From positions 1 through 36,290 of the forward strand of contig JAAZNC010000062.1 in the NCBI GenBank assembly GCA_012798455.1: DNA of 36,290 bases, read 5' to 3'. Positions 18,725 through 27,081 of this stretch are shown here, one piece after another (the first letter of the stretch is position 1; each line of letters begins with the position of its first letter). Under the pieces are notes generated by a model. That model was not told where the DNA came from, did not search any database, and worked only from the letters and a program-made list of their open reading frames with translations. Made by a program: the position numbers and the translations under genes. This DNA is from Chloroflexota bacterium. GTDB lineage: Bacteria > Chloroflexota > Anaerolineae > Anaerolineales > Anaerolineaceae.

Positions 18725-19372
18725 ATGAAATCAAAATTTATTATTTCTGAATTGTCGAAAAAATATGATTCATTTCTAGTATTGGCTCCAGTATCATTGG
18801 AACTTGATACGGGAAAGATCACTACCCTATGTGGACCAAATGGATCAGGGAAAACTACATTTTTGTCATGTTTGTCAGGTCTAATAAGACCTACCAGTGG
18901 AGCGGTTTCTGTTGATGGATTTGATTTATATAAAAATGAAGTTGAGTTTCATCGTCGGGTTGTTTTTGTCCCGGATGTTCCTCACTTCTATCTTGAATTG
19001 ACTGCTTGGGAACATTTGCAATTTGTTGCCATGGCAAATGGAATTATAGAAGACTTCGATCAACGTGCTAAGGCTTTATTAGAGAAACTTGATTTATGGG
19101 AAGCAAGAAACCTTTTCCCCCACAATTATTCACGCGGAATGCGTCTGAAAATGGGTTTAGCTCTTGCTCTTATTCGCCCATTTACAGTCATTCTACTTGA
19201 TGAACCAACATCAGCACTTGATTCTACAGGGGTTGAAATGCTAATAAATGAACTGTGCCTTTTACGGGAGCAAGAAAAAACTATTCTGTTATCTTCTCAT
19301 GACTCAGTCTTCATTAACCAATTGGGAGACAATAAGCTAAAGATTCATCACGGGCTGATCGAGATAGAGTGA
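18725..19372 (+). CDS. ABC transporter ATP-binding protein
   Basis: A single nucleotide-binding domain of about 215 residues with Walker A GPNGSGKTT (37-45), a signature loop NYSRGMRLKMGLALAL in the SRGMR form common in ABC-2-type exporters, Walker B LLDEPTSALD, and the H-loop LLSSHD. It hydrolyses ATP to drive the permease encoded immediately downstream. I take ATG at 18725 as start; a TTG two codons earlier (18719) is the alternative, and the ribosome binding site is weak for both. The stop at 19370-19372 is one base before the next ATG, so the two are a coupled pair. The 63 bases upstream of it hold nothing I can call with confidence. The transported substrate is unknown. Confidence 0.93.
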   Translation: MKSKFIISELSKKYDSFLVLAPVSLELDTGKITTLCGPNGSGKTTFLSCLSGLIRPTSGAVSVDGFDLYKNEVEFHRRVVFVPDVPHFYLELTAWEHLQFVAMANGIIEDFDQRAKALLEKLDLWEARNLFPHNYSRGMRLKMGLALALIRPFTVILLDEPTSALDSTGVEMLINELCLLREQEKTILLSSHDSVFINQLGDNKLKIHHGLIEIE

Positions 19373-19373
19373 T

Positions 19374-20966
19374 ATGAATGCTGTTCATTGGTTGCGCACA
19401 AAACAAGAAGAGAGTGAATTCATTTACTGGTTATCGATAGTTTCCTATGATAAGGATGATCACTCGTTCAATAATCACGCATATTTTGTCTATCTCTTAT
19501 TATTTTTTAGTGTCTGGTTGTTTGTGATGCTAACATTTCTAGCACAGAGTGGTGCTGTTATATTGAAGATCATTAATGCAAATGATCCGGTTTCTGCAGC
19601 TACATTTTTGGAAATTTTGATTTTAGGGCTATGGAATCTATTTGCGTTAAGGCAATCTTTGAAACATTGTCCAATATCATTTTCGGAGCAGGATGCTGAG
19701 TGGCTGTGTCAAATGCCCGTTAATCGGAGTATTGTTGTAATGCGATGGTTTATTCTACCTTGGCTGAAAAGTGCAATGCTCATCTGGTTGTTAACGATCA
19801 CTATTGGTTTTTCAGTCGCAGAAATTACTCTGGCTGGTTCACTTGGAACTAATTCAATGGTCAGCTACATCGGATACGGTTTTCGTGCCTGGATCAATGT
19901 GATACCGGTTCAATTAACTTTATTTTCTGCACAATGGTTTTTTGGAGTTCTGCGGCTTCAGAAAGATGTTGAGCGAAGATGGTTAAAATTGCCAGTAATG
20001 ATTATTGCTTTACTCATATTGTTTTTATTTTTGCATTATGCAACCGAACAAAGCTTGAATCTAAACTTTAATGCATTAGCATTAGTTCAAGCTAGTTTTA
20101 GGAGAAATAATCTTCCTCTATCCATGCTTGTAAACTGGAGCTTGGCTGTATCTCTTATTGGCATATTATATTGGGTCTCAGGTTCATTTAGCCTTGCCCG
20201 TGCTGCGCAAGAAACAAAAGGAATAGGAACTCTCGAAAAAATGTCCCAATTTGGGCTGACGTCTTATACAGATGAACTGAAGGTTCGCCATAGGTTGGGG
20301 GTTAGCCACTCGCCATCTCGTATACCGAAGCTTAAAGGAGATGGTGCATTAATCTGGAAAGAATTAATACAAATAAGCCGAAATTTAGATTTCGCATCTA
20401 TATTCAATTGGATTACGGCATCAATCTTTCCAATAGCTATGATTTTCATTCCTGATCTTGGTAGTCGTGTCTTTTCAATCGCTTTTTGGAGTATTCAATT
20501 AGGAAGATTATCCGTGAAACGATTGCGCAATGATCTGGCATGTTGGCAATTAACAAAACAGCTTCCAGTTTTACATAAGAAATTGATTATTTTAGATTTA
20601 AGTCCAGGCTGCTTGGCTGCATTTTCCCTAAGCACAGTAGGATTTATGATTATCGCTTTTATCACGAAAAGTACGAATATGGGTTTCCTTTTGTTGATCC
20701 CGGGGATGATTGCTGGGGTAGTGGGCATGGCTGCTTTTGATGTGATTAGAAGATCAAAAAGTAACTATCTATTAAATGGTTTTGCCCCAGAAATCAGTGC
20801 AGTGGGTTATTTAATGGGAATGCTTACTGCTGTTATACCAGTTGTTCTTCAGTCCATTCTATCTGGTGTATTGAATTTGATTTTTCCTTTTCTCATTAGT
20901 CTAATTCTTGGATGCTTATCATTTATAATAGCAATCCGTGCGTATAAGAATATTGACAAGCTGTAA
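19374..20966 (+). CDS. ABC transporter permease, multi-spanning
   Basis: The 530-residue product has about ten hydrophobic segments, grouped from about residue 35 to 270 and from about 340 to 525, with a positively charged cytoplasmic stretch between them. It follows the ATP-binding gene with a one-base gap, so it is almost certainly its membrane partner. I do not recognise a named family; the layout resembles large ABC-2-like permeases, with two hydrophobic bundles in one chain. No extracytoplasmic domain of note is seen. Whether it exports a drug, lipid or peptide is not evident. Transcription probably ends or runs into the rpoC leader, since no terminator was found before the rpoC promoter. 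Confidence 0.75.
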   Translation: MNAVHWLRTKQEESEFIYWLSIVSYDKDDHSFNNHAYFVYLLLFFSVWLFVMLTFLAQSGAVILKIINANDPVSAATFLEILILGLWNLFALRQSLKHCPISFSEQDAEWLCQMPVNRSIVVMRWFILPWLKSAMLIWLLTITIGFSVAEITLAGSLGTNSMVSYIGYGFRAWINVIPVQLTLFSAQWFFGVLRLQKDVERRWLKLPVMIIALLILFLFLHYATEQSLNLNFNALALVQASFRRNNLPLSMLVNWSLAVSLIGILYWVSGSFSLARAAQETKGIGTLEKMSQFGLTSYTDELKVRHRLGVSHSPSRIPKLKGDGALIWKELIQISRNLDFASIFNWITASIFPIAMIFIPDLGSRVFSIAFWSIQLGRLSVKRLRNDLACWQLTKQLPVLHKKLIILDLSPGCLAAFSLSTVGFMIIAFITKSTNMGFLLLIPGMIAGVVGMAAFDVIRRSKSNYLLNGFAPEISAVGYLMGMLTAVIPVVLQSILSGVLNLIFPFLISLILGCLSFIIAIRAYKNIDKL

Positions 20967-21015
20967 GAAGAAATAAAAAAGCAAACAGGAAATAAGAGTA
21001 TTTCGGGGAAATTTA

Positions 21016-21024
21016 TGTTATAAT
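21016..21024 (+). promoter_or_regulatory. Extended -10 promoter of rpoC
   Basis: TGTTATAAT reads as the extended -10 pattern TG-N-TATAAT, with a perfect TATAAT at 21019-21024. No good -35 hexamer precedes it, which is acceptable for extended -10 promoters. The expected start of transcription is near 21031. That leaves a leader of about 70 bases, ending in an AAGGAGG ribosome binding site at 21090-21096. Confidence 0.65.
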
Positions 21025-21103
21025 GCAAGTTTGTTTTGATAAATGGTAAATCCAAGCGTATTATTTTTTAACTCAAGTGGTATGTATCTAAGGAGGCTAA
21101 TAA

Positions 21104-24100
21104 GTGGAAACGAAAAGTCTGATGGCGCTCCGAGTAAGACTTGCATCTCCCGAAACAATCAAGAGTTGGTCTTATGGGGAAGTAACGAAACCCGAAACGA
21201 TTAATTATCGTCGCCTGCGACCCGAAAAAGATGGGTTGTTTTGTGAGGCGATTTTTGGTCCTACCCGCGATTATCAGTGTTACTGTGGAAAGTATAAAAA
21301 CCCCCGCTATAAAGGTATTGTCTGCGATAAGTGTGGGGTAGAGGTAACTCGCTCTTCTGTTCGTCGTGAACGGATGGGACATATCGAATTGGCAACTCCG
21401 GTTGCCCATATCTGGTACAGTCGGCGTGTGCCTTCTTATCTTGGTTCATTACTTAATATTTCCCGCAGAAATTTAGATCGCGTACTCTACTTTGCACAGT
21501 ATATTGTCACTTATGTAGATGAGGATTCCAAACAAAAAGCTCTGAATCGCATCGAAGACGAAGTAAGTGTGAAATTCACTGAGCAGATCAATGATTTGAA
21601 CAGCCGTATTGAAGCGGTGGAAACGGATAAGAGTTCTCGATTGGAAGAGATCAAAGCTCGAAATGCTGAACTAGCTTCCAAAAAAGATGAAATGATTGCG
21701 GAAAAGATGGCACCGATCATCAAAGAAGGTCAAGACCTGGAACAATCCATTCAAGAAAAGATTGGCAAGAAAACCCGCGGTGATATCAAATTGAAAACCA
21801 TGGCTGTTACCATTGTCAATGCCGGTGAGGAAGTTACTTCCAAGATGATCTCTAGTATTCAAAAACATGTTCAGGAAAAGCTGGAATCTGTCGAAGCCGA
21901 AGTATCCATTGAGATTGAAAATGAAAAAGAAAAGAACAATCTGTTAATCGAACAAGTAAAAGCAGAAGCTGATCTAACATTGCAGAAGTTATTAGATCAG
22001 AAAGAAGAACTGACTACTAAGATCGATCACGAAGTAGATGCACGTCGTGATGAGATTGAAAGTTTACGACCGCTCTCCTTTATCAGCGAGAATAAATATC
22101 GTGAATTACGTTCCCATTATGGGCAGGTCTTCCGTGCTGATATGGGTGCAGAGGCTTTTTACGATATTCTCAGTCGTCTGGATATGGAGAAGTTAGCTGA
22201 AGAATTATGGATCGAAGTGCGTACCACCAAAAGCAAACAGAAGCGTAAGAAGGCGACCAAACGACTGAAGGTCGTGGAAGCTTTCCGTCGTTCAAATAAC
22301 CGACCTGAATGGATGATCTTGAAGGTCTTGCCAGTCATCCCTCCTGATCTACGACCTATGGTGCAGTTAGATGGTGGGCGGTTTGCTACCTCAGATCTCA
22401 ATGATCTATATCGGCGTGTGATCAACCGTAACAATCGTTTGAAGAGATTGCTCGAGTTGGGTGCTCCGGATGTGATTGTCCGCAATGAAAAACGCATGCT
22501 GCAGGAAGCGGTTGATTCATTGATCGACAATTCTCAACGAGGTAAGGCTTTATCCCGCCGCGGCAGGCGAGAATTGAAATCGTTGAGTGATATGCTTAAA
22601 GGCAAGAAAGGACGCTTCCGCCGTAATTTGCTGGGGAAACGCGTTGATTACTCTGGGCGTTCCGTGATCGTAGTTGGACCGAAATTGAAATTATATCAAT
22701 GCGGTCTGCCTAAAAATATGGCATTGGAGCTATACCGCCCCTTTGTGATCGCTGGTCTGGTCAAGCGTGAATATGCAGCCAATGTAAAGGGTGCACGGCG
22801 TCTGATTGAGCGTAATCGTCCGGAAGTTTGGGAAGTACTGGAAAAGGTGATTAGAGATCGCCCGGTCATGTTGAATCGGGCTCCAACCCTGCATCGCCTT
22901 GGCATTCAGGCGTTTGAACCCATTTTGGTTGAAGGCAGCGCGATTCAACTTCACCCACTGGTGTGCACCGCGTTCAATGCTGACTTTGATGGTGATCAGA
23001 TGGCTGTTCATGTTCCACTTTCGGAAAAAGCAGTCTGGGAAGCACGCAACTTGATGCTGGCATCCAAGAACCTGCTGAAACCGGCAGATGGTGAACCAAT
23101 CATTTCTCCTTCCAAGGATATGGTGCTTGGTGTTTACTATCTGACTATGGAGCCTGATAAGAAGAAAAAGACCGAAGAATTAATAACTTTTGCATCCATC
23201 GACGAAGTAGAATTGGCATTCCAGTTAGGTCAGGTAAAAATACATACCCCCATTCATATCAGGACAAACACTTGGTATGATGAAGATGGCAAACGTTTGA
23301 TTGAACCAGAAACCCGCATCATTCAAACTTCAGTAGGGCGGGCTATTTTCAATAAGATCTTACCGGAAGAAGTAATGTTTACCAATCGCACTCTGGAAAA
23401 GGGTGCCATCAAAGATCTGATTGCAAATATCTATGAGCTGTGTGGAGAAGATACCACCACGCGCATAGCTGACGATGTAAAAGACATCGGATTTAAATAT
23501 GCTATGCTTTCTGGCACAACAGTGGCTGTGGGTGACATTACCATCCCACCCAAGAAAGAAGAAATCCTGGCCGAATCTCTGGAGAAAGTAGAAGCTATTC
23601 AGAAATCTTACCGGCGTGGGCTGTTGACCGAATTGGAGATGGATGAACAGGTAATCAAGGTCTGGCAGGATACCACCAAAGAGGTGGCAGATGCCGTGAA
23701 AGAACACTTGGATCCGGGTGGAAATCTGGCAACCATGGCTAACTCCGGTGCTACCAAGGGTGGTTTCGGACCTATTTCACAACTGGCTGGGATGCGTGGC
23801 TTGATGGCAGACCCGGCGGGAAGAATTATCCGCTTGCCCATCCAATCGAACTTCCGTGAAGGGCTAACTGCTCTGGAATATTTCATCTCTACGCATGGTG
23901 CTCGTAAAGGGCTGGCAGATACCGCTCTACGTACAGCGGATGCTGGTTATCTCACCCGGCGTTTAGTTGATATTGCCCAAGATGTTATTATCAATGCGGA
24001 CGACTGTGAAACACAAGAAGGATTGTGGATCAGAACCTCCGACGATATTGCAGGACAAAGCATTCAAGAACGGTTGAAAGGACGCCTGTTAGCGGAAGCA

Positions 24101-25480
24101 GTAGTGAATCCTGTGACAGGTGAGATTTTAGCTGACCGGGATGAATTATTGACCATTGATCTGATTAATTCTATGCTTTCGTCTGGAATTACCGAAATGA
24201 AAGTTCGTTCTCCTTTGACCTGTGAACTACGACATGGAATATGTTCGAAATGCTATGGTATTGACCTTGGTCGCGGCAAGATGGTCGAGCCCGGAACCGC
24301 GGTGGGAATCATTGCTGCCCAGTCCATCGGTGAACCAGGTACCCAGTTGACCCTGCGTACCTTCCACACGGGCGGTGTGGCTGCTGCAACTGATATCACC
24401 ACTGGTCTCCCCAGAGTTGAAGAGCTTTTTGAAGCACGAAAAACTCCGAAAGGAGAAGCTATCATTGCTCCTATTACCGGAAAAGTTGCTATTATCTCGT
24501 CCAATAATGCCAGCGATCAAAATAGCATCCGCATTACCTATAGTGAGTTGATTCGTGATGAATATACTGTACCGGAAGAGTGGGAGATCCTTGCCAAGGA
24601 AGAGATCACAGTAGCTGCTGGTGATGTACTGGCAAAGAATGAAGAACTGACTATTAATGCGCAACATGCAGGACGAATACGTTTAGATGATGATCGTACT
24701 ATTGTGGTGAGCTATGATAGTGTTGAGGAAGAGGAGATGGATATCCCCTCTACCCTGCGTATCATTGTCAAAGATGGTGAAGAGGTGGAGGCAGGTCAGC
24801 CCCTGACCGAAGGTTCGATCAATCCGCATGAACTCTTGCGTTTGAAAGGACGTGATGCAGCCTATCATTATTTGCTAGAAGAGATTCAAAACGTTTACCG
24901 CGCCCAAGGGCAAAATATCAATGACAAACACTTTGAGGTGATTATCCGCAAAATGTTGAGCAAGGTGACTATCATCAGCGCAGGTGATACTGATTTGCTG
25001 CCTAATGAAATGGTAGATCGTTTAGAGATTAAAGCTATCAATGAAGAAATCATTGCACAGGGCAAAAAACCTGCTCGTTACATTGATGTATTGCTGGGTG
25101 TGACCAAAGCCTCATTGAACACTGATTCCTTCCTCTCTGCTGCCTCATTCCAGCACACCATCAAAGAACTATCACGCGCTGCGATCTCGGCGGATAAGGA
25201 TCCATTATATGGATTGAAAGAAAATGTGATCATCGGAAAGTTGATCCCTGCCGGCACTGGTTTCTCCGAAAATCGTATCTCTTTGATCGAATCCATAGCT
25301 AATGACGAACCGATTGAACCAGCCCACGTCAGAACACTTGAGATCCCTACCGATGAAATATCATTTGATGAACTCTCCGATCTGGATATCACGGATCTTG
25401 ATCTTGAGGATGATTCGACCATGGATGAATTGGATCTTTTGGATGACGATTCTGATGACGATGATCGGGATGAAGAATAA
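21104..25480 (+). CDS. rpoC: DNA-directed RNA polymerase subunit beta'
   Basis: Catalytic subunit of RNA polymerase. Visible features in order: the N-terminal zinc site Cys59-x-Cys61...Cys74-x-x-Cys77, the conserved lid and rudder region around GKRVDYSGRSVIVVGP, the metal-binding NADFDGDQMAVH (Asp627, Asp629, Asp631), the trigger loop region around RIIRLPIQSNFREGLTALEY, and the second zinc site with CELRHGICSKC. Between about residues 140 and 320 a highly charged, coiled-coil-like insertion separates two blocks that are close together in E. coli. The last 40 residues are an Asp/Glu-rich tail. GTG at 21104 is the start, with AAGGAGG seven bases upstream. The usual upstream neighbour rpoB is absent; an ABC permease precedes it, and rpoC has its own promoter and terminator. 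Confidence 0.98.
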   Translation: METKSLMALRVRLASPETIKSWSYGEVTKPETINYRRLRPEKDGLFCEAIFGPTRDYQCYCGKYKNPRYKGIVCDKCGVEVTRSSVRRERMGHIELATPVAHIWYSRRVPSYLGSLLNISRRNLDRVLYFAQYIVTYVDEDSKQKALNRIEDEVSVKFTEQINDLNSRIEAVETDKSSRLEEIKARNAELASKKDEMIAEKMAPIIKEGQDLEQSIQEKIGKKTRGDIKLKTMAVTIVNAGEEVTSKMISSIQKHVQEKLESVEAEVSIEIENEKEKNNLLIEQVKAEADLTLQKLLDQKEELTTKIDHEVDARRDEIESLRPLSFISENKYRELRSHYGQVFRADMGAEAFYDILSRLDMEKLAEELWIEVRTTKSKQKRKKATKRLKVVEAFRRSNNRPEWMILKVLPVIPPDLRPMVQLDGGRFATSDLNDLYRRVINRNNRLKRLLELGAPDVIVRNEKRMLQEAVDSLIDNSQRGKALSRRGRRELKSLSDMLKGKKGRFRRNLLGKRVDYSGRSVIVVGPKLKLYQCGLPKNMALELYRPFVIAGLVKREYAANVKGARRLIERNRPEVWEVLEKVIRDRPVMLNRAPTLHRLGIQAFEPILVEGSAIQLHPLVCTAFNADFDGDQMAVHVPLSEKAVWEARNLMLASKNLLKPADGEPIISPSKDMVLGVYYLTMEPDKKKKTEELITFASIDEVELAFQLGQVKIHTPIHIRTNTWYDEDGKRLIEPETRIIQTSVGRAIFNKILPEEVMFTNRTLEKGAIKDLIANIYELCGEDTTTRIADDVKDIGFKYAMLSGTTVAVGDITIPPKKEEILAESLEKVEAIQKSYRRGLLTELEMDEQVIKVWQDTTKEVADAVKEHLDPGGNLATMANSGATKGGFGPISQLAGMRGLMADPAGRIIRLPIQSNFREGLTALEYFISTHGARKGLADTALRTADAGYLTRRLVDIAQDVIINADDCETQEGLWIRTSDDIAGQSIQERLKGRLLAEAVVNPVTGEILADRDELLTIDLINSMLSSGITEMKVRSPLTCELRHGICSKCYGIDLGRGKMVEPGTAVGIIAAQSIGEPGTQLTLRTFHTGGVAAATDITTGLPRVEELFEARKTPKGEAIIAPITGKVAIISSNNASDQNSIRITYSELIRDEYTVPEEWEILAKEEITVAAGDVLAKNEELTINAQHAGRIRLDDDRTIVVSYDSVEEEEMDIPSTLRIIVKDGEEVEAGQPLTEGSINPHELLRLKGRDAAYHYLLEEIQNVYRAQGQNINDKHFEVIIRKMLSKVTIISAGDTDLLPNEMVDRLEIKAINEEIIAQGKKPARYIDVLLGVTKASLNTDSFLSAASFQHTIKELSRAAISADKDPLYGLKENVIIGKLIPAGTGFSENRISLIESIANDEPIEPAHVRTLEIPTDEISFDELSDLDITDLDLEDDSTMDELDLLDDDSDDDDRDEE

Positions 25481-25495
25481 AAAAGGATTAAAGAG

Positions 25496-25520
25496 AGCCG
25501 AGGAATACCCTCGGCTTTTT
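25496..25520 (+). terminator. Rho-independent terminator of rpoC
   Basis: AGCCGAGG and CCTCGGCT form a perfect eight-base-pair stem around a five-base loop (AATAC) and are followed by TTTT. It lies 15 bases after the rpoC stop codon. Confidence 0.92.
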
Positions 25521-25541
25521 ATTAACGCTTTAGCGAGTTGA

Positions 25542-25584
25542 GGGCTGAAAGCCCGAAACAAAAAACCGCCCGCTAAGCGGGTGG
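25542..25584 (+). repeat. Left-end paired hairpins of the IS200-type element
   Basis: Two stem-loops stand in tandem. GGGCT-gaa-AGCCC lies at 25542-25554, and CCGCCCGC-taa-GCGGGTGG at 25566-25584 has one G-T wobble. The same two stem sequences recur in the same order at the right end (25888-25902 and 25911-25929), which is why I treat them as element ends. Confidence 0.7.
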
Positions 25585-25606
25585 AAGAGAAGGACTTATA
25601 GAAAAA

Positions 25607-25658
25607 GGGAGTCACTCCCGATAAAATGATGGAAGTTCAAGCCATCAAAATAAGGAGG
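25607..25658 (+). promoter_or_regulatory. tnpA leader hairpins and ribosome binding site
   Basis: GGGAG-tca-CTCCC (25607-25619) and GATGG-(9)-CCATC (25628-25646) fold just upstream of AAGGAGG (25652-25658), which is followed ten bases later by the GTG start of tnpA. IS200 is known to limit transposase translation with structures around the ribosome binding site; these hairpins may be the equivalent. Confidence 0.5.
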
Positions 25659-25668
25659 AGTGACATCC

Positions 25669-25848
25669 GTGGATAAAAGTTTAGCACACACGAAATGGAT
25701 GTGTAAGTATCACATCGTATTTACACCGAAGTACAGGCGGAAGATAATCTATAACAAGATGAAGGGGGATATCGTAGAGATAATCAAGGAATTGTGCAAG
25801 TGGAAGACCCCTTCAGGGGTAGCTAAGGAATCGAAGCACCAGGCTTGA
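25669..25848 (+). pseudogene. tnpA: IS200-type transposase tnpA with large internal deletion
   Basis: From the GTG at 25669 the product begins VDKSLAHTKWMCKYHIVF and continues TPKYRRKIIYNKMKGD, the conserved N-terminus of IS200 TnpA, for about 45 codons. It then leaves the family sequence. The family C-terminus appears immediately afterwards in another frame as VEDPFRGS followed by TAA at 25824-25826. The segment between, which would hold the HUH metal site and the catalytic tyrosine helix (about 90 codons), is missing, and the joint is out of frame. The N-terminal frame runs on to a stop at 25846-25848. The protein cannot be active. Confidence 0.85.
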
Positions 25849-25859
25849 ACGAAGAGAAA

Positions 25860-25936
25860 GCAGCACTTTTAGATGCTGCAAGTAACAAGCCCTTATAGGG
25901 CTAGATCATGCCACCCGCATAGCGGGTGGTCATGAT
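25860..25936 (+). repeat. Right-end hairpins of the IS200-type element
   Basis: Three stem-loops follow one another. GCAGCA-(8)-TGCTGC is at 25860-25879 and AGCCCT-tat-AGGGCT at 25888-25902. A long one at 25905-25936 has ATCATG plus CCACCCGC pairing with GCGGGTGG and CATGAT around an ATA loop, with one unpaired T. The last two repeat the stems of the left end. This stretch also encodes, on the other strand, the final codons of the neighbouring minus-strand gene. Confidence 0.7.
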
Positions 25937-27032
25937 TATTAATACTGGATGGAGAAGAATAATGATAGCTGATCTTCTTATCCCGTAATCCGAGGGTATC
26001 TTCAATTTGAATGGACATGGAGGTTGTGGAGATCTTCCACACCAATTTTTTTGTGCTGTCTGACCCGCTGAATGAGTCTAATGTGAATGTGGCAGAAGGG
26101 TAGAGAGTGGTGAGTAGAGCAGCATACCAGCTGTTGAGAGCTGATTTTCCTTGAATGGTTTTTTTTGAGGTCACAAAGACTGCATTGTCATTATAGAGAC
26201 TCAAAATATTGGAGATCACTCGCTGGCTCATATACTGGATGAATAATTCACAAATATCAAGTTCCGGTTCGGGAGTACCTGGCCATGGATAATCTGCAAT
26301 AGCTTGCCAGATAGCTGGCAGTTTAGCACGGCAGTAATCCCAACTCCAGAAGTTGGCAGCTGGCATCTCCAGAGATAACGCCGTATCCATGAATTCATTG
26401 ACATCCGACACGGTAGGGATCCATCCACTGGCAGCATAGGCTGCTCCGGTAGGGATGATGGAACGGAAAGGTGAGATAAGCTGAAATTCTTTCAAGCTGC
26501 GGTTTAGCTGTTCTCCGGGATTATGTGCCTGTTCCCAGTAAACCTGCGGCATATTGAGATCACATTTCGAAAGAAAGTTTGTCCATGGCAGAGTGGGGTG
26601 ATAGTTGGGGTAACGATAAGAGCTCAGTGCAATCGGGAAATCTGGCAGAGCAGCACGCAGTTCGTTCATGAAGGTTTTGGCTGACGTGTATTTGTCCTTG
26701 TAATCTCCCTCTGCATCGATAATATAACCGTCTAGTGGTAGACGGGTGATTTGACGGATAGCTGCTTTTGCCTCATCTTTAGGTAGATCACCATAAACGT
26801 AATGCCAGCCCCAGGGACGAATGCCCCTCGCCAGAAGAGCCTCACAAACTGGTGCGACCAGATCCTTTTTGGTGGTACTGTCATAGTTATAGTCATAGAT
26901 GCCATTGGCGATCTTGATCAATACATGCTGCAATCCAGCTTGTTGCGCCACCGTCGCAATGGTAACTGGATTACCACCCTCGCAATTTGGTATTTTCCAG
27001 ATATAAAAGCCTTTTCCGTAAATAGCGCTCAT
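25893..27032 (-). CDS. TIM-barrel (glycoside-hydrolase-like) plus NTF2-like protein; C-terminus altered by IS
   Basis: The 379-residue protein has two parts. Residues 1-250 look like a beta/alpha barrel of the glycoside hydrolase 25/18-like kind: FYIWKI strand, HVLIKIANG, GIRPWGWHYVYG, LDGYIIDAEGDYK with Asp106 and Glu108 as candidate acids, LNMPQVYWEQ, and ANFWSWDY. Residues about 258-365 resemble an NTF2/SnoaL-like domain, ending in the usual Y-H-Y strand. The last 14 or so residues (NNHDHPLCGWHDLAL region) are encoded by the right hairpin of the IS200-type element, so the natural C-terminus was probably altered there. No signal peptide is evident. The start is supported by GGAAG seven bases before ATG. 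It is the third gene of a minus-strand unit after the lipM-like and ydcF-like genes. I do not assign an enzyme activity. Confidence 0.6.
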   Translation of the reverse strand: MSAIYGKGFYIWKIPNCEGGNPVTIATVAQQAGLQHVLIKIANGIYDYNYDSTTKKDLVAPVCEALLARGIRPWGWHYVYGDLPKDEAKAAIRQITRLPLDGYIIDAEGDYKDKYTSAKTFMNELRAALPDFPIALSSYRYPNYHPTLPWTNFLSKCDLNMPQVYWEQAHNPGEQLNRSLKEFQLISPFRSIIPTGAAYAASGWIPTVSDVNEFMDTALSLEMPAANFWSWDYCRAKLPAIWQAIADYPWPGTPEPELDICELFIQYMSQRVISNILSLYNDNAVFVTSKKTIQGKSALNSWYAALLTTLYPSATFTLDSFSGSDSTKKLVWKISTTSMSIQIEDTLGLRDKKISYHYSSPSSINNHDHPLCGWHDLAL

Positions 27033-27081
27033 GGTTTTCTTCCAATCATTTTTCTAATCCATATAGTTGCAAGTTATATAC

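Larger units (their letters stand above)
25526..25936 (+). mobile_element. Internally deleted IS200/IS605-family element (approximate limits)
   Basis: About 400 bases directly after the rpoC terminator carry hairpins at both ends, an IS200-type leader with a ribosome binding site, and the beginning and end of a tnpA gene with the middle missing. IS200/IS605 elements move as single strands and use subterminal hairpins rather than inverted repeats, and that layout is seen here. The element cannot encode transposase, so it could only move if a full-length relative acts in trans. The exact borders are not determined: the left one is somewhere between the rpoC terminator and the hairpin at 25542, and the right one is near the end of the hairpin at 25905-25936. 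Confidence 0.75.

Noticed and set aside
25526-25535. CGCT-tt-AGCG mini-palindrome after the rpoC terminator
   Set aside because: It is too short to be meaningful on its own; noted only as a possible left border of the IS element.
25660-25668. GTG at 25660 as start of tnpA
   Set aside because: It is one base from the AAGGAGG ribosome binding site; GTG 25669 has proper spacing and begins with the usual IS200 N-terminus.
25905-25936. Long hairpin as a rho-independent terminator for the minus-strand operon
   Set aside because: No T tract follows on either strand, and it belongs to the IS right end.
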